This document shows positions 42,711-52,614 of a stretch of DNA of 64,000 nucleotides, in pieces; the stretch's first letter is position 1, and every line of letters begins with the position of its first letter. Source of the DNA: a bacterium 1XD42-76. GTDB taxonomy: Bacteria > Bacillota > Clostridia > Lachnospirales > Lachnospiraceae. Below the pieces are notes generated by a model that was not told where the DNA came from, did not search any database, and worked only from the letters and a program-made list of their open reading frames with translations. The DNA lies in the NCBI GenBank assembly GCA_009917545.1, contig QZDW01000001.1, forward strand, positions 62,001-126,000, in the 5' to 3' direction. The translations under genes were made by a program, and so were the position numbers.

Positions 42711-44729
42711 TTACGATAAGTATTTATCAAACCAGCCCATGAGTTCTTTTAATCTTGACAAGCGGTTTTCCGGTTTGCCGCCGCGGGACAGCTCATGGTT
42801 CTCGCCGTGGAACAGTACCATTCTGGTATCAACTCCCTGGCGCTTGACTGCTGAAAACATCTGTACTGCCTCATCCATCCAGCAGCGGTAGTCCTCATCG
42901 GACTGGATTAAGAGTAACGGCGTTCTCCCGTTTACCGCCTCCTTAAGCGGAGACATAGACCAGATTTTATCGAAATCCTCCCACGGATATGCGCCCATCT
43001 GCAGCCAGTTGGCGTAATAACCGATATCCGTATACAGGCATTTTGTCAGATAGTTGGAGATGGAGCGCTGGGATACGATCGCCGCAAAACGATCTGTATG
43101 GCCCTCCATCCAGTTACACATAAAACCACCGTAGGAGCCGCCGCAGGCGCCTACACGTGTTTCGTCAATATCCGGGGCATGACGGAGTACCTCGTCAAAA
43201 AGCTCCATCAAGTCATTAAAGTCATCCGTTCCAAAGACCTCCGTGATGTCCGCATAGGCCTCTCCGCGCCCGTCGGATCCTCTGGGGTTGCCGTAGAATA
43301 CGAAATACCCGGCAGAAGCCAGACACTGGAATTCGTGGAAAAACACGCTGCCGGATACGCCTTTTGGCCCGCCGTGAATTTGGAAAACAGCCGGATATTG
43401 TTTCCCCGGCGTATAATCCGCAGGACGAATCACATAAGCTTCCATCTCATAGCCGCTCTTTCCCATATAACGAAACGATTCCGGTGCAGATATTGTATGG
43501 GTATCCAGATAATTATCGTTAAAACTGGTAAGCTTTTTCTCACTGCCGTCATCCGGATTCAGAAGATAGAGCTCCACCAGATGCTGTCCGCGCATGGCGG
43601 ACAAAACGATTCGGCAGGTACCGTCTGCCAAGGTACACACATCAAACCCTGTGACGGCTCCGGCCTCCCGGCTCACCTGCGTCAGATTTCCATCTGTATC
43701 CATACTCATGAGACTGCTGTCGCCCCAGGAAGTCCTTGTCAGGTACAGATGGCCTGTTTCCTGACTGTAGCGCAGACTCCGACCACCGCCGTATCTGGCG
43801 TCACTTCCCACGGAGCTTCCGATTTCCATATCATGGAACGGAAGAGAGGTTACGCAGTCTGTATCCAGATCGTACGTATAGAAACGGGGATTTTTGCCCA
43901 TCCGCTCTCTCGTTGAACCTGTATAAAAAATCCGACGGTTTCCCATAAAGCAGACATGGCCTGTATTGTGCCGGTCTGCAGGAACCAGCTCCCGTGTGGT
44001 CCCGGCTTCCACATCGTAGAGATAAAGCGCGGATTCCGGCCGCCGGATACTGTCAAATACCGGCCCGCAGAACGCCACATACTTGTGATCCGGGGATACA
44101 TCATAGGAAACCGTCTCCAAAAATTTCGGTGTAATCCGCTTCAGAGAAGAATCTGCCTCCGAAAACAGATACAGTACCGGACGTTTTCTGTTAATGACTC
44201 CTTTCCCGTTAAACCGGAACGGAAGCTCTTCGTAGATATCATAATCCTTTCCACGCACAGCCACCTCGTCCCAAGTTCTGGCATGTTGATTTATCTCTCT
44301 TGTCTTTGACTCGTTCTCGTCAGCCACAGCCGACAAAAGCCAGAGTTTATCCCCTATCGGACGGATTTTATCCGCCTTGACAGGCACGGTCAGATAGAGG
44401 CTGGCTTCGCCGCCATTTACGGAAATCTCATAATATCTGGTACACGGTTTGTCCTCGTGCTCCATTTTATCCCTGCCAGACACGAACAGAATCCGTCCGG
44501 AGTCAAGCCAGACCGGGCTTTTTGCCCCGCCGCGCTCTGCCAGCTTCCTGTTCCTCCCTGTGGACAGATCCACGACCCAAAGGCTGCTTTTGTAACCGTT
44601 TTCTTCTTTGTCTGCCTGTGTCACTACATAGGCGGCCAGCCCCCCGTCCGGGGACAAGGACACGTCCGAGACGAAATGAAACTGATATAAGTCTTCACGG
44701 ATTACCGGTAATTTCTTAACCTCTCCCAT
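42711..44729 (-). CDS. S9-family prolyl oligopeptidase-like serine peptidase, copy 1
   Basis: 672 residues. N-terminal beta-propeller (about 1-400, WD40/TolB-like blades) and C-terminal alpha/beta hydrolase with nucleophile GGSYGGFM, catalytic Asp in IQSDEDYRCW and His in FHGENHELSRGG. Acts on oligopeptides or acyl-peptides in the cytosol (no signal peptide). Starts 1 base before the end of the paralogue gene region, with AAGGAGGCAAGG as ribosome-binding site. Paired with copy 2 by tandem duplication. Confidence 0.92.
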   Translation of the reverse strand: MGEVKKLPVIREDLYQFHFVSDVSLSPDGGLAAYVVTQADKEENGYKSSLWVVDLSTGRNRKLAERGGAKSPVWLDSGRILFVSGRDKMEHEDKPCTRYYEISVNGGEASLYLTVPVKADKIRPIGDKLWLLSAVADENESKTREINQHARTWDEVAVRGKDYDIYEELPFRFNGKGVINRKRPVLYLFSEADSSLKRITPKFLETVSYDVSPDHKYVAFCGPVFDSIRRPESALYLYDVEAGTTRELVPADRHNTGHVCFMGNRRIFYTGSTRERMGKNPRFYTYDLDTDCVTSLPFHDMEIGSSVGSDARYGGGRSLRYSQETGHLYLTRTSWGDSSLMSMDTDGNLTQVSREAGAVTGFDVCTLADGTCRIVLSAMRGQHLVELYLLNPDDGSEKKLTSFNDNYLDTHTISAPESFRYMGKSGYEMEAYVIRPADYTPGKQYPAVFQIHGGPKGVSGSVFFHEFQCLASAGYFVFYGNPRGSDGRGEAYADITEVFGTDDFNDLMELFDEVLRHAPDIDETRVGACGGSYGGFMCNWMEGHTDRFAAIVSQRSISNYLTKCLYTDIGYYANWLQMGAYPWEDFDKIWSMSPLKEAVNGRTPLLLIQSDEDYRCWMDEAVQMFSAVKRQGVDTRMVLFHGENHELSRGGKPENRLSRLKELMGWFDKYLS

Positions 44730-44730
44730 G

Positions 44731-46665
44731 CTACCTTGCCTCCTTTTCCTGCTCTGGTTTTAAATGGCTGTCCATCCAATCCAGGATTTCACGTATCCGA
44801 ACCACACGGTTGCCGGGCTTCCCGGAACGTGAAAGCTCATGATTTTCTCCGCGGAACATGCACATCCTTGTCTCCACGCCGAGAACCTTCAAAGCGGCAA
44901 ACATCTCGATTCCTTCCGAGACATTGCAGCGGTAATCGGAATCTGAGTGGATAAATAAGGTCGGAGTCTTGCAGTTTCCGACAAACTGAATCGGAGACTG
45001 ATCCCAGAGCTTTTTGACATCCTCGATGGCAAATGCACCCAGGTCGTACTTTGTAAAGGTATGGCCGATATCGGAGGAATACTCATAGGAAATCCAGTTG
45101 GCGATAGAACGCTGGGAGGCTGCTGCCGCAAACCGGTCTGTATGGCCAATGATCCAGTTGGTCATAAATCCGCCGTAGGAGCCGCCTGTCACTCCGAGCC
45201 TTGACTCGTCAATGTCCGGCTCACAGGACAGGACATGGTCTGTAAATTCCATCAGATTATCATAGTCGATCGTCCCGTATCTGCCGCTTACATCCCCGAA
45301 ATCTGTCCCAAATCCATCCGATCCTCTGGGGTTCGTAAAGAATACGAAATAACCGGCTCCTGCCCATACCTGCATTTCATGGTACAGAATGGAACCGAAC
45401 GCCGAACGCGGCCCACCGTGGATATTTAAGATCGCAGGATACTTTTTACCTGGTATGTAGCCGACTGGTTTCATAATCCAGCCTGTCAGTGTATATCCGT
45501 CACTGGCAGTAAAAGTAACCTCCTCCGGAATGGAAAGCTGCCATTGTTCCATATTGTTCTGACTGGTGATCTGTACTCCGTCCAGATAAAGCTCTGCGAG
45601 CTTATTGTCATAGAAGCCGCATACCACAATATGTCCGTCATATATATCAAAGCTGTCGCAGGAACCTTTTTCTGCGACAAGATCCCTGATCACCCCGCTC
45701 TGGTCAATCGAACAGAGGAATGCACTCTCACCTCTCGTTGTGATAAAGTAGCAGACACCGTCTCCGGCTTTTATCGAGCGTCCGCCGCCCATACGGGCAT
45801 CGCTGCCTACATTGGTCCCGCCGCTTCCAAAGTCATACGGTGTAAGAAGCTTCATCTCCCCGTCCGAAAGCTTCATGGTATAGAAATCCATATATTTCCT
45901 GTCGCCGTGGGGATTATCCTCGCAGGAGGTGATAAGAGCCTCATCATCTGCCCACAGGCAGATCATACCCGTTCGCCGGACATCCTTTTCGAGGAGACAT
46001 CTGTTTTCTCCTGTCTCCATATTGTAAAGGTAAACCCCTTCATATGAGCCGCGGACATCCGTCCAGGGGTATGCCTTATAGAGAACCAGATTCCCGCGCA
46101 CGGAAAATTCGGATACCTCTGCCGTATCCTCAGAAATGCGCAGCAGATCTCCGGTATCCTCCTGATAGAGATACAAGTTCTGCCGCTTCTTGTTTGTAAA
46201 GCCCTTGCCGTTGAACCAGAAAGGAACCTCGTCGATAACCTGATAGGCTGGATTCTCCTTCTCTGCATCTGTTACCGGAATCGCCGCCAGGAGCAGATAG
46301 CGCCCGTTACCGGCATGGAAGATCCGGGTTGCCTTAAACGGAACCTCGAATTTCTTATAAGCCTCCCCTCCATGCACTGGGATCTCATAGTAGGAGGTTG
46401 TATCGCGCTTCTCATCCTTCTCTCTTCCAGCCGCAAACAAAAGGGAGCCCCTGTCTGTAAAGACATAGCTTTTCGCATCTCCTGCCGTCGTGAGCCGCCG
46501 CACCGTCTTAGTCTGTCGTTCATACAGATACAGATCTCCCTGATAGCCATTCTCTTCCATATCCGCCTGCTGTACCACAAAGGCAATCCGGCTTCCATCC
46601 GGAGAGAATCCAGGGTTGCTAACGAACCGGAATTCGCAAAAGCTGTCAACCTTCATCGCTTCCAC
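44731..46665 (-). CDS. S9-family prolyl oligopeptidase-like serine peptidase, copy 2
   Basis: 644 residues from the GTG at 46665, chosen because GGAGGAGG lies eight bases upstream; an ATG nine bases on and a much longer frame to 46983 are less likely, the latter running through the opp terminator. Same propeller plus hydrolase layout as copy 1, with GGSYGGFMTNW, HSDSDYRCN and RGENHELSRSG. Diverged paralogue, so probably a different peptide preference. Upstream lies the opp operon on the same strand. Confidence 0.9.
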   Translation of the reverse strand: MEAMKVDSFCEFRFVSNPGFSPDGSRIAFVVQQADMEENGYQGDLYLYERQTKTVRRLTTAGDAKSYVFTDRGSLLFAAGREKDEKRDTTSYYEIPVHGGEAYKKFEVPFKATRIFHAGNGRYLLLAAIPVTDAEKENPAYQVIDEVPFWFNGKGFTNKKRQNLYLYQEDTGDLLRISEDTAEVSEFSVRGNLVLYKAYPWTDVRGSYEGVYLYNMETGENRCLLEKDVRRTGMICLWADDEALITSCEDNPHGDRKYMDFYTMKLSDGEMKLLTPYDFGSGGTNVGSDARMGGGRSIKAGDGVCYFITTRGESAFLCSIDQSGVIRDLVAEKGSCDSFDIYDGHIVVCGFYDNKLAELYLDGVQITSQNNMEQWQLSIPEEVTFTASDGYTLTGWIMKPVGYIPGKKYPAILNIHGGPRSAFGSILYHEMQVWAGAGYFVFFTNPRGSDGFGTDFGDVSGRYGTIDYDNLMEFTDHVLSCEPDIDESRLGVTGGSYGGFMTNWIIGHTDRFAAAASQRSIANWISYEYSSDIGHTFTKYDLGAFAIEDVKKLWDQSPIQFVGNCKTPTLFIHSDSDYRCNVSEGIEMFAALKVLGVETRMCMFRGENHELSRSGKPGNRVVRIREILDWMDSHLKPEQEKEAR

Positions 46666-46750
46666 TGCAAAAACCTCCTCCTTATTTATCATGACCTTCC
46701 AGATTTTCATGTCTAAATCTATTATACATGCAGCATCTGTTTTTCGCAAG

Positions 46751-46787
46751 GAAAACAGGCCGAAACGCGAAAAATGCGCTTCGGCCT
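46751..46787 (-). terminator. Terminator at the end of the opp operon
   Basis: Minus-strand stem aggccgaa/ttcggcct (46780-46787 with 46757-46764), GC-rich loop with further pairing, then GTTTTCC. Confidence 0.75.
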
Positions 46788-46837
46788 TATAAATGCCACG
46801 GCTCCAAAAAGCAACCGACGGCTGATTTTCCATAAAT

Positions 46838-47791
46838 TTAATCCGTAAGGAAACAGGAGACAAAATGTCCTGGGCTGATTTCCTTAAGCTGCGGCTCCGC
46901 AGAACGGCAGCGATCGGTCGCGTGCGGACAGCGGTTTGCAAAACGGCAGGCCGCCGGCGGCTCAATCGGGGAGGTAATCTCACCCTTCAAAAGGATACGT
47001 TCCTTGCGGTTATCCAGGGACGGAATCGGGATTGCCGACAGTAACGCCTGGGTATAAGGATGCGTCGGATGTGCAAACAGCTCCTCTGACGGCGCTTTCT
47101 CAATCAGCTTTCCAAGATACATAACAGCAATATCATCTGAGAAATGATTGACGACCGACAAATCATGAGTAATAAACATGTAGGTCAGCCCCATCTTTCT
47201 CTGAAGCTGTTTCATCAGATTGAGAATCTGTGCCTGGATGGAAACGTCCAGAGCCGATACCGGCTCGTCGCAGACAATAAATTTCGGGTTCAGAGCCAGC
47301 GCTCTGGCGATACCGATTCTCTGACGCCGTCCGCCGTCCAGCTCATGAGGATACGTGTTAATCAAACGATCAGCGAGGCCAACTGTCTCCATCAGCTCGC
47401 GTACACGCTCAAGCTGTTGATTCTTATCCGTGATAATATTATTGATCTTTAACGGGTCAGCGATAATCTGGCTGATCGTCTTACGCGGATTTAAGCTGGA
47501 GAAAGGATCCTGGAAGATGATCTGCATATCGGTACGTTTCTTACGCATCTCATCCTTGCTGAGCTTTACCACATCCTCTCCCTCAAAGAGAACTTCTCCG
47601 GCTGTCGGCTCTAAAAGACGCAGGATGGCACGGCCTGTTGTGGATTTTCCACATCCGGACTCACCTACAACGCCCAGAGTCTTTCCCTTTTCGATCGTAA
47701 AGGTGACATCATCGACAGCGTGCAGCATTCCCTTGGGAGTTTTAAAATACTTTTTTAAGCCTTTCACGTCAAGTAACGGCTGTGTACTCAT
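46838..47791 (-). CDS. oppF: Oligopeptide ABC transporter ATPase (OppF/DppF type)
   Basis: 317 residues. Walker A GESGCGKST (about 43-51), Walker B with DEPVSALD, and H-loop ITHDLSVV. The signature reads LDGGRRQRIGIARAL instead of the usual LSGGQ, a variant seen in this subfamily. C-terminal oligopeptide-transporter extension with Cys cluster (CRFANRCPHA, CRSAEP). Start overlaps oppD by 4 bases. Energises peptide import. Confidence 0.93.
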   Translation of the reverse strand: MSTQPLLDVKGLKKYFKTPKGMLHAVDDVTFTIEKGKTLGVVGESGCGKSTTGRAILRLLEPTAGEVLFEGEDVVKLSKDEMRKKRTDMQIIFQDPFSSLNPRKTISQIIADPLKINNIITDKNQQLERVRELMETVGLADRLINTYPHELDGGRRQRIGIARALALNPKFIVCDEPVSALDVSIQAQILNLMKQLQRKMGLTYMFITHDLSVVNHFSDDIAVMYLGKLIEKAPSEELFAHPTHPYTQALLSAIPIPSLDNRKERILLKGEITSPIEPPAACRFANRCPHATDRCRSAEPQLKEISPGHFVSCFLTD

Positions 47792-48819
47792 CGTATGCTC
47801 ACCTTCCCTTCCTGGATATTGTCCTCATTGTACAGGTGACACTCAACATAATGAGTATCGTTGCGGTAAACACGTTTCGGCTTCTCCGTCTTACAGATCT
47901 CCATTGCATAATCGCAACGCGGACAGAATGCACAACCCTTCGGCAGATTGCTCGGGTCAGGCATCAGGCCCTTGATGGGCTTTAATTCTGCAGTACGATT
48001 CTCCAGATTCGGAAGAGAGTTGAACAGACCTTCCGTATAAGGATGACGCGTATTCTTGAAGATATCTACCAGCGTACCATGCTCAATAACATGGCCGGCA
48101 TAGATAACAGAAACCTTGTCACAGATCTCAGCAACAATACCGAGGTCATGTGTAATCATTAACATGGAGGTGTTGTATTTCTCACGAAGCCCTTTCATCA
48201 TCTCCAGAACCTGTGCCTGGATAGTAACATCCAGAGCTGTCGTCGGCTCGTCGGCAATCAAAAGCTCCGGGTTGCAGGCAAGTGCCATAGCAATAACAAC
48301 ACGCTGCTTCATACCACCGGAAAACTGGTGCGGATACTCGCTTCCACGGCTTCCCGGGATACCTACGAGCTCCAGCATCTCACGGGCGCGCGTCAGCGCA
48401 TGTTCCATGCCGCCTTCCTCGTGAAGCTTGATTACTTCAGCGATCTGGTTCTCTACTGTCATAACCGGGTCAAGGGAAGTCATTGGATCCTGGAAGATCA
48501 TGGCAACCGCTTTCCCGCGGATATCCTGCATTTCCTTGTCGCTCATCGAAAGGATATCCTTGCCGTCAAGCTTGATAGAACCTTTGACGATTACTCCCGG
48601 CGGATCCGGAATCAGACGCAGAAGGGAAAGGCCTGTTGTCGTCTTGCCGGCACCGGTCTCTCCAACCAGTCCCAGCGTCTTTCCACGCTCAATCTCCAGC
48701 TCCATGCTGTTTAACGCCTGTACAACACCATAGTCTGTGCGGAATTCTACTACAAGATCTTTAATCTCTGCTGTCAGGTCTTTGGCGTTCGTATTCTCTT
48801 TTTTTACTTCTTCACTCAT
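47788..48819 (-). CDS. oppD: Oligopeptide ABC transporter ATPase (OppD/DppD type)
   Basis: 343 residues. Walker A GETGAGKTTTG, signature FSGGMKQRVVIAMAL, Walker B ADEPTTALD, H-loop ITHDLG, and a C-terminal Cys cluster (GCAFCPRCDYAMEIC) that in relatives binds an iron-sulfur cluster. Partner of OppF. Confidence 0.94.
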   Translation of the reverse strand: MSEEVKKENTNAKDLTAEIKDLVVEFRTDYGVVQALNSMELEIERGKTLGLVGETGAGKTTTGLSLLRLIPDPPGVIVKGSIKLDGKDILSMSDKEMQDIRGKAVAMIFQDPMTSLDPVMTVENQIAEVIKLHEEGGMEHALTRAREMLELVGIPGSRGSEYPHQFSGGMKQRVVIAMALACNPELLIADEPTTALDVTIQAQVLEMMKGLREKYNTSMLMITHDLGIVAEICDKVSVIYAGHVIEHGTLVDIFKNTRHPYTEGLFNSLPNLENRTAELKPIKGLMPDPSNLPKGCAFCPRCDYAMEICKTEKPKRVYRNDTHYVECHLYNEDNIQEGKVSIR

Positions 48820-48831
48820 CGTGGCACCCCC

Positions 48832-49725
48832 TTAACGCAGTCTGGGATCAAGCGCATCTCTCAGTCCATCGCCCAGCAGGTTCAGGGAGAGGATGGTGAT
48901 CATAATGGCAGCTCCCGGGAACAGACACATGTAGCTGTAATCACGGATATATGCACGGGAAGCAGACAACATTGCGCCCCACTCCGGTCTCGGAGCCGGA
49001 ATACCAAGTCCGATGAAGGAAAGTCCGGCAATCGACAGGATAACACTGGCTACCTGAAGCGTCGTCTGTACAATAATCGGAGCTAAGCTGTTCGGCAGGA
49101 CGTCATGGAAAATAATCGTACTGTCTTTGGCGCCGATCGCACGGGCCGCCTCTACATACTCAGCGTCGCGGACTGTCATAACAGCACCACGAACAACACG
49201 TGCAAAGGTAGGTACTGCGGATACTGCCTGTGCGATAACCAGATTGATAATCGAGTTGCCAAGAGATGCCACGATACAGATGGCAAGCAGGATACCCGGA
49301 ATAGCAAGGAAAATATCCATAATACGCATGATAATCATATCGACTTTACCGCCGAAATATCCGGCTGCGGAACCCAGAATCAGCCCTACAGTCAGGGATA
49401 CGATAACGGTAACAACACCGATTGACAGGGAGGTCGAGGTTGCGTAAAGGACACGCACCAGAATGTCACGGCCCATCTCATCGGTTCCAAACGGATGCGC
49501 TGCACACGGAGCTTTCAGAGCATTGCCGTAATCTGTCTTGATAACCTGGTTTTCATAGTCCAGAACAATCGGGGCAAAAATCGCGATCAAAACAAGGATA
49601 GCAACGATTATAAGACCCAAAACAGCCGTTTTGTTGCGGCAGAGACGTTTCCACACATCAACAATCTGACTCTTTTTCTTTATGGAAATCTGTTCGTTTT
49701 CATGTACTGCTGCAGTATTGCTCAT
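48832..49725 (-). CDS. oppC: Oligopeptide ABC transporter permease (OppC/DppC type)
   Basis: 297 residues, about six membrane segments, N-terminal OppC extension, and the EAA loop EAARAIGAKDSTIIFHDVLP that docks the ATPases. Downstream of oppB by 15 bases. Confidence 0.94.
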   Translation of the reverse strand: MSNTAAVHENEQISIKKKSQIVDVWKRLCRNKTAVLGLIIVAILVLIAIFAPIVLDYENQVIKTDYGNALKAPCAAHPFGTDEMGRDILVRVLYATSTSLSIGVVTVIVSLTVGLILGSAAGYFGGKVDMIIMRIMDIFLAIPGILLAICIVASLGNSIINLVIAQAVSAVPTFARVVRGAVMTVRDAEYVEAARAIGAKDSTIIFHDVLPNSLAPIIVQTTLQVASVILSIAGLSFIGLGIPAPRPEWGAMLSASRAYIRDYSYMCLFPGAAIMITILSLNLLGDGLRDALDPRLR

Positions 49726-49740
49726 CGTTCATCCCCCTTC

Positions 49741-50670
49741 CTATTTGTACTGTGCTTTGATACGCGGATCAATGAATCCGTATATCAGGTCAACAAGCAG
49801 GTTGATGAGTGCAAAGCTTAAGGCAAAGATAATAATGCAGCCCATAACCGACGGAATATCACGGCCCTGAATAGACTGAACCATGTAACGTCCGATGCCT
49901 GGCCATGCAAATACGCTCTCTGTAAGAACGGAACCGCCGAGCATGCTTCCGATCTGCAGTCCGATAACCGTTGTCGTCGGAATCAGAGCATTACGCAGCG
50001 CGTGATCCGTGATAACCTCACGCTCCGGAAGACCCTTGGCGCGGACCGTACGGATATAATCCTGACGGATCGTCTCCAGCATGGAGCTTCGTGTCGTACG
50101 TGCGATAGACGCCATATGCATGAATCCAAGCGCGATGGACGGAAGCACCAGGCTCTTGATGCCCTGGTCAGCTCCGGCCACAGGAAACCATCCCATCTTA
50201 ACGGAGAAGAACATGATGAGCAAAAGGCCCATCCAGAATACCGGCATCGAGATACCAAGAAGCGATATAAACATACTGATGCCGTCAAACAATGTGTTTT
50301 GTTTGATAGCAGCAATGACACCCAGCGGCAGTGCAAGTAAAATTGCAACAACCGTAGAAGTTAATGCCAGCTTAAATGTGTTTGGAAGACGTGCCCAGAC
50401 CTCTTCGCCAACCGGATCCTTGGTCTTATAAGACGTTCCGAGATCACCCTGAACAAGATCAAACATATATCTTCCATAACGTACGAGGAACGGGTCATCC
50501 AGTCCCATCTCTTCGCGCAGTGCAGCGATATCTTCAGGACGTGCCTGCTCGCCGAGGATCGTTTTTGCGGGATCACCAGGGGCCAGGTCGAGGATAAAAA
50601 ATACCAGCAGGGAGACACCTATTAAAACAGGAATCAGTGCCAGGAGACGTTTTACTATAAACTTGATCAT
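49741..50670 (-). CDS. oppB: Oligopeptide ABC transporter permease (OppB/DppB type)
   Basis: 309 residues, six membrane segments, first at 7-28. Family motif GDPAKTILGEQA in the first loop and EAA-type loop YIRTVRAKGLPEREVITDHA. Separated from the binding-protein gene by a terminator that should lower its level relative to the binding protein. Confidence 0.94.
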   Translation of the reverse strand: MIKFIVKRLLALIPVLIGVSLLVFFILDLAPGDPAKTILGEQARPEDIAALREEMGLDDPFLVRYGRYMFDLVQGDLGTSYKTKDPVGEEVWARLPNTFKLALTSTVVAILLALPLGVIAAIKQNTLFDGISMFISLLGISMPVFWMGLLLIMFFSVKMGWFPVAGADQGIKSLVLPSIALGFMHMASIARTTRSSMLETIRQDYIRTVRAKGLPEREVITDHALRNALIPTTTVIGLQIGSMLGGSVLTESVFAWPGIGRYMVQSIQGRDIPSVMGCIIIFALSFALINLLVDLIYGFIDPRIKAQYK

Positions 50671-50696
50671 GCTATATGATCCTCTCCTCTCTTCGT

Positions 50697-50738
50697 TTTA
50701 AAAAAGCAGGGAGCCACCCTTCAGGGCAATTCCCTGCT
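50697..50738 (-). terminator. Attenuating terminator between binding protein and oppB
   Basis: Minus-strand stem agcaggga/tccctgct (50731-50738 with 50705-50712), then TTTTTTAAAAC. Commonly lets the binding protein be made in excess over the membrane parts. Confidence 0.82.
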
Positions 50739-50819
50739 CCTATGTTTTCAGTTAAAGCAGTCCGGATTCATAAGAATCTGTTTTATCAAGCTGTGCCCGG
50801 ACAAGAAGTCCGTGAGTGT

Positions 50820-52445
50820 TTACTCTGCCCAGCTGAACTGCTCGTAGTAGGATGTTCCGCCGGCATTCAGGTTAAAGCCTGTGATCTTGGAGTTGTATGC
50901 ACGAACGTTGTTTCTCATGTACAACGGAACCTGCGGGCACTCTTCGTTGATTGCCTTACAGAACTCTGTGATAACCTTTACGTTCTCATCCGGATCAACC
51001 GTTGCCTGAATCTTTTCAATCAGAGCGTCGATCTCCGGCTCGTTGGTACGTGTCTTGTTGGAAGCGTTGATGGAGCTGGAGTGATATACGCCAAGAGCAT
51101 ATGCCAGGAGGTTACTGGAGGTATATCCGCCGATTGCTGCCTGGTAATCGCCGGTTGCTGTTACATCAAGATATGTAGCAAGGTCCATAGACTCAAGTGT
51201 GATATCAATACCAAGGTTCTCCTTTAAGCAGCTCTGGATAACCTGGCCGACACGAAGCTTCGTATCGTCGGAGCAGATCAGGGCAAAACCACAGTCAGCC
51301 GGATTGAGGCCGGACTCTGCAAGGTAAGCCTTTGCCTTCTCAACGTCAAAGCTCGGTGCATTCTCAGCTGTTGTTCCCGGGAAGCAGTCCGGAACCATCG
51401 CGTCAACAACGCTACCGCCGCCGTTTAATGCAACCTGGATGATCGCGTTCTTATCAATCGCTGCAGCCAGAGCACGACGGAATGCAATGTTATCGAACGG
51501 AGCCACTTCATTGTTAATCATCATAAAGTTATGGGAAGTACCGCCTTCATCAAATACAGTAACGTTGGGGTTATCTTTCAGACGGGAAACGTCAGTACTT
51601 TCAACCTCAACGATAAGGTCAGCCTCGCCGGCCTCAAGAGCCATTGTACGGGAAGAACCCTCCGGAATTACCTTCCAGATAACGGTCTTGATCGGGGCTA
51701 CGCCGTCAAAATAATCCTCAAAAGCTTCCAGCTCAAGGCTCTCGCCCTTGTTCCACTTTACCAGCTTATATGGGCCGGTTCCGATCGGCTCCTTATTGAA
51801 GTCATGTCCGCTCTCAATCAGGTCAGCCGGAAGAATTGCATTACCGTGATGGCACAGGTCAGAAAGAAGTCCGGCCTGCGGGCCGTCGGTTGTAATCTTA
51901 ACGGTATAATCGTCAACTACTTCGATGGTGCCTGTGGATTTACCATACTGGGAAACCTCAGGGGATTCCTTACAAAGATCCAAGGAAGCCTTGACATCCT
52001 TCGCTGTCATTTCTGCGCCGTTGTGGAACTTCACGCCTTTTTTCAGATGGAAAATCCACTCGGTATCGCTGTTCAGCTCGTAGCTTTCAACCAGATCCGG
52101 AACTGCATTCAGATCTGCGTCTGTCTTAAACAGGCAGTTATGTGTCATTCTGTTCAGATAGTCGCCTGCTACTGCATTATGAAGGTTTGTGGTAACACTG
52201 GGAGTCTCATTCGCTGTTGCGAGAATCAGAGTATCCCTTGCAGATGCCGCGCCGGTATTCGCAGGAGCTGCGGTAGTGGACTCAGCTGCTGATGCCCCCC
52301 CCGCTGCAGTTGTTGCTTCTGATGCTGCAGCCTGTGTGGTGGCCGGAGCCTCCTCTTTGCTGCCGCCGCCGCAACCTGCCAGCAGACCTGCCGCCAGAGA
52401 CAATGCCATCACAGGCACTAAGGCGCGCGAAAGTTTTTTGTTCAT
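50820..52445 (-). CDS. oppA: Oligopeptide-binding lipoprotein (family 5 solute-binding protein)
   Basis: 541 residues. Signal peptide with lipobox LLAGC (lipidated Cys25), then an Ala/Thr/Ser linker (about 28-70) and a family 5 binding domain (TPSVTTNLHNAVAGDYLNRM, WIFHLKKGVKFHNG). Captures peptides at the outer membrane face and passes them to OppBC. An 8-base G run (52295-52302) lies in the linker coding region; a one-base slip there would truncate the protein. First gene of the operon. Confidence 0.93.
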   Translation of the reverse strand: MNKKLSRALVPVMALSLAAGLLAGCGGGSKEEAPATTQAAASEATTAAGGASAAESTTAAPANTGAASARDTLILATANETPSVTTNLHNAVAGDYLNRMTHNCLFKTDADLNAVPDLVESYELNSDTEWIFHLKKGVKFHNGAEMTAKDVKASLDLCKESPEVSQYGKSTGTIEVVDDYTVKITTDGPQAGLLSDLCHHGNAILPADLIESGHDFNKEPIGTGPYKLVKWNKGESLELEAFEDYFDGVAPIKTVIWKVIPEGSSRTMALEAGEADLIVEVESTDVSRLKDNPNVTVFDEGGTSHNFMMINNEVAPFDNIAFRRALAAAIDKNAIIQVALNGGGSVVDAMVPDCFPGTTAENAPSFDVEKAKAYLAESGLNPADCGFALICSDDTKLRVGQVIQSCLKENLGIDITLESMDLATYLDVTATGDYQAAIGGYTSSNLLAYALGVYHSSSINASNKTRTNEPEIDALIEKIQATVDPDENVKVITEFCKAINEECPQVPLYMRNNVRAYNSKITGFNLNAGGTSYYEQFSWAE

Positions 52446-52585
52446 AATCTCTCACCTCTTCTTTTTATTTGCACGGTAAAAAACCGAGTGCATCATGGTT
52501 ATGCAGTCCATCCATTCTCAGCAGCTATTGACTTTTTCAATATCGCAGAAAGCAGTTTATCTGTAGTTGTGTTATTTATTTAGCA

Positions 52586-52614
52586 ATAATATCATAAATC
52601 GCTCATGAGCGCAA
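52586..52614 (-). promoter_or_regulatory. Probable promoter of the opp operon
   Basis: Minus strand TTGCGC (52614-52609), 17 bases, TATTAT (52591-52586). The perfect palindrome gctcatgagc (52601-52610) sits between and over the -35, a likely operator. The leader to the start codon is about 130 bases. Confidence 0.6.

Noticed and set aside
43098-43916. 272-residue open frame on the plus strand
   Set aside because: Antisense to the first S9 peptidase, whose catalytic motifs are intact on the other strand.
46666-46983. 106-residue N-terminal extension of the second S9 peptidase
   Set aside because: Runs through the opp terminator and a strong ribosome-binding site is found at the internal GTG instead.
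51531-52292. 253-residue open frame on the plus strand
   Set aside because: Antisense to the oligopeptide-binding protein gene; no family features.
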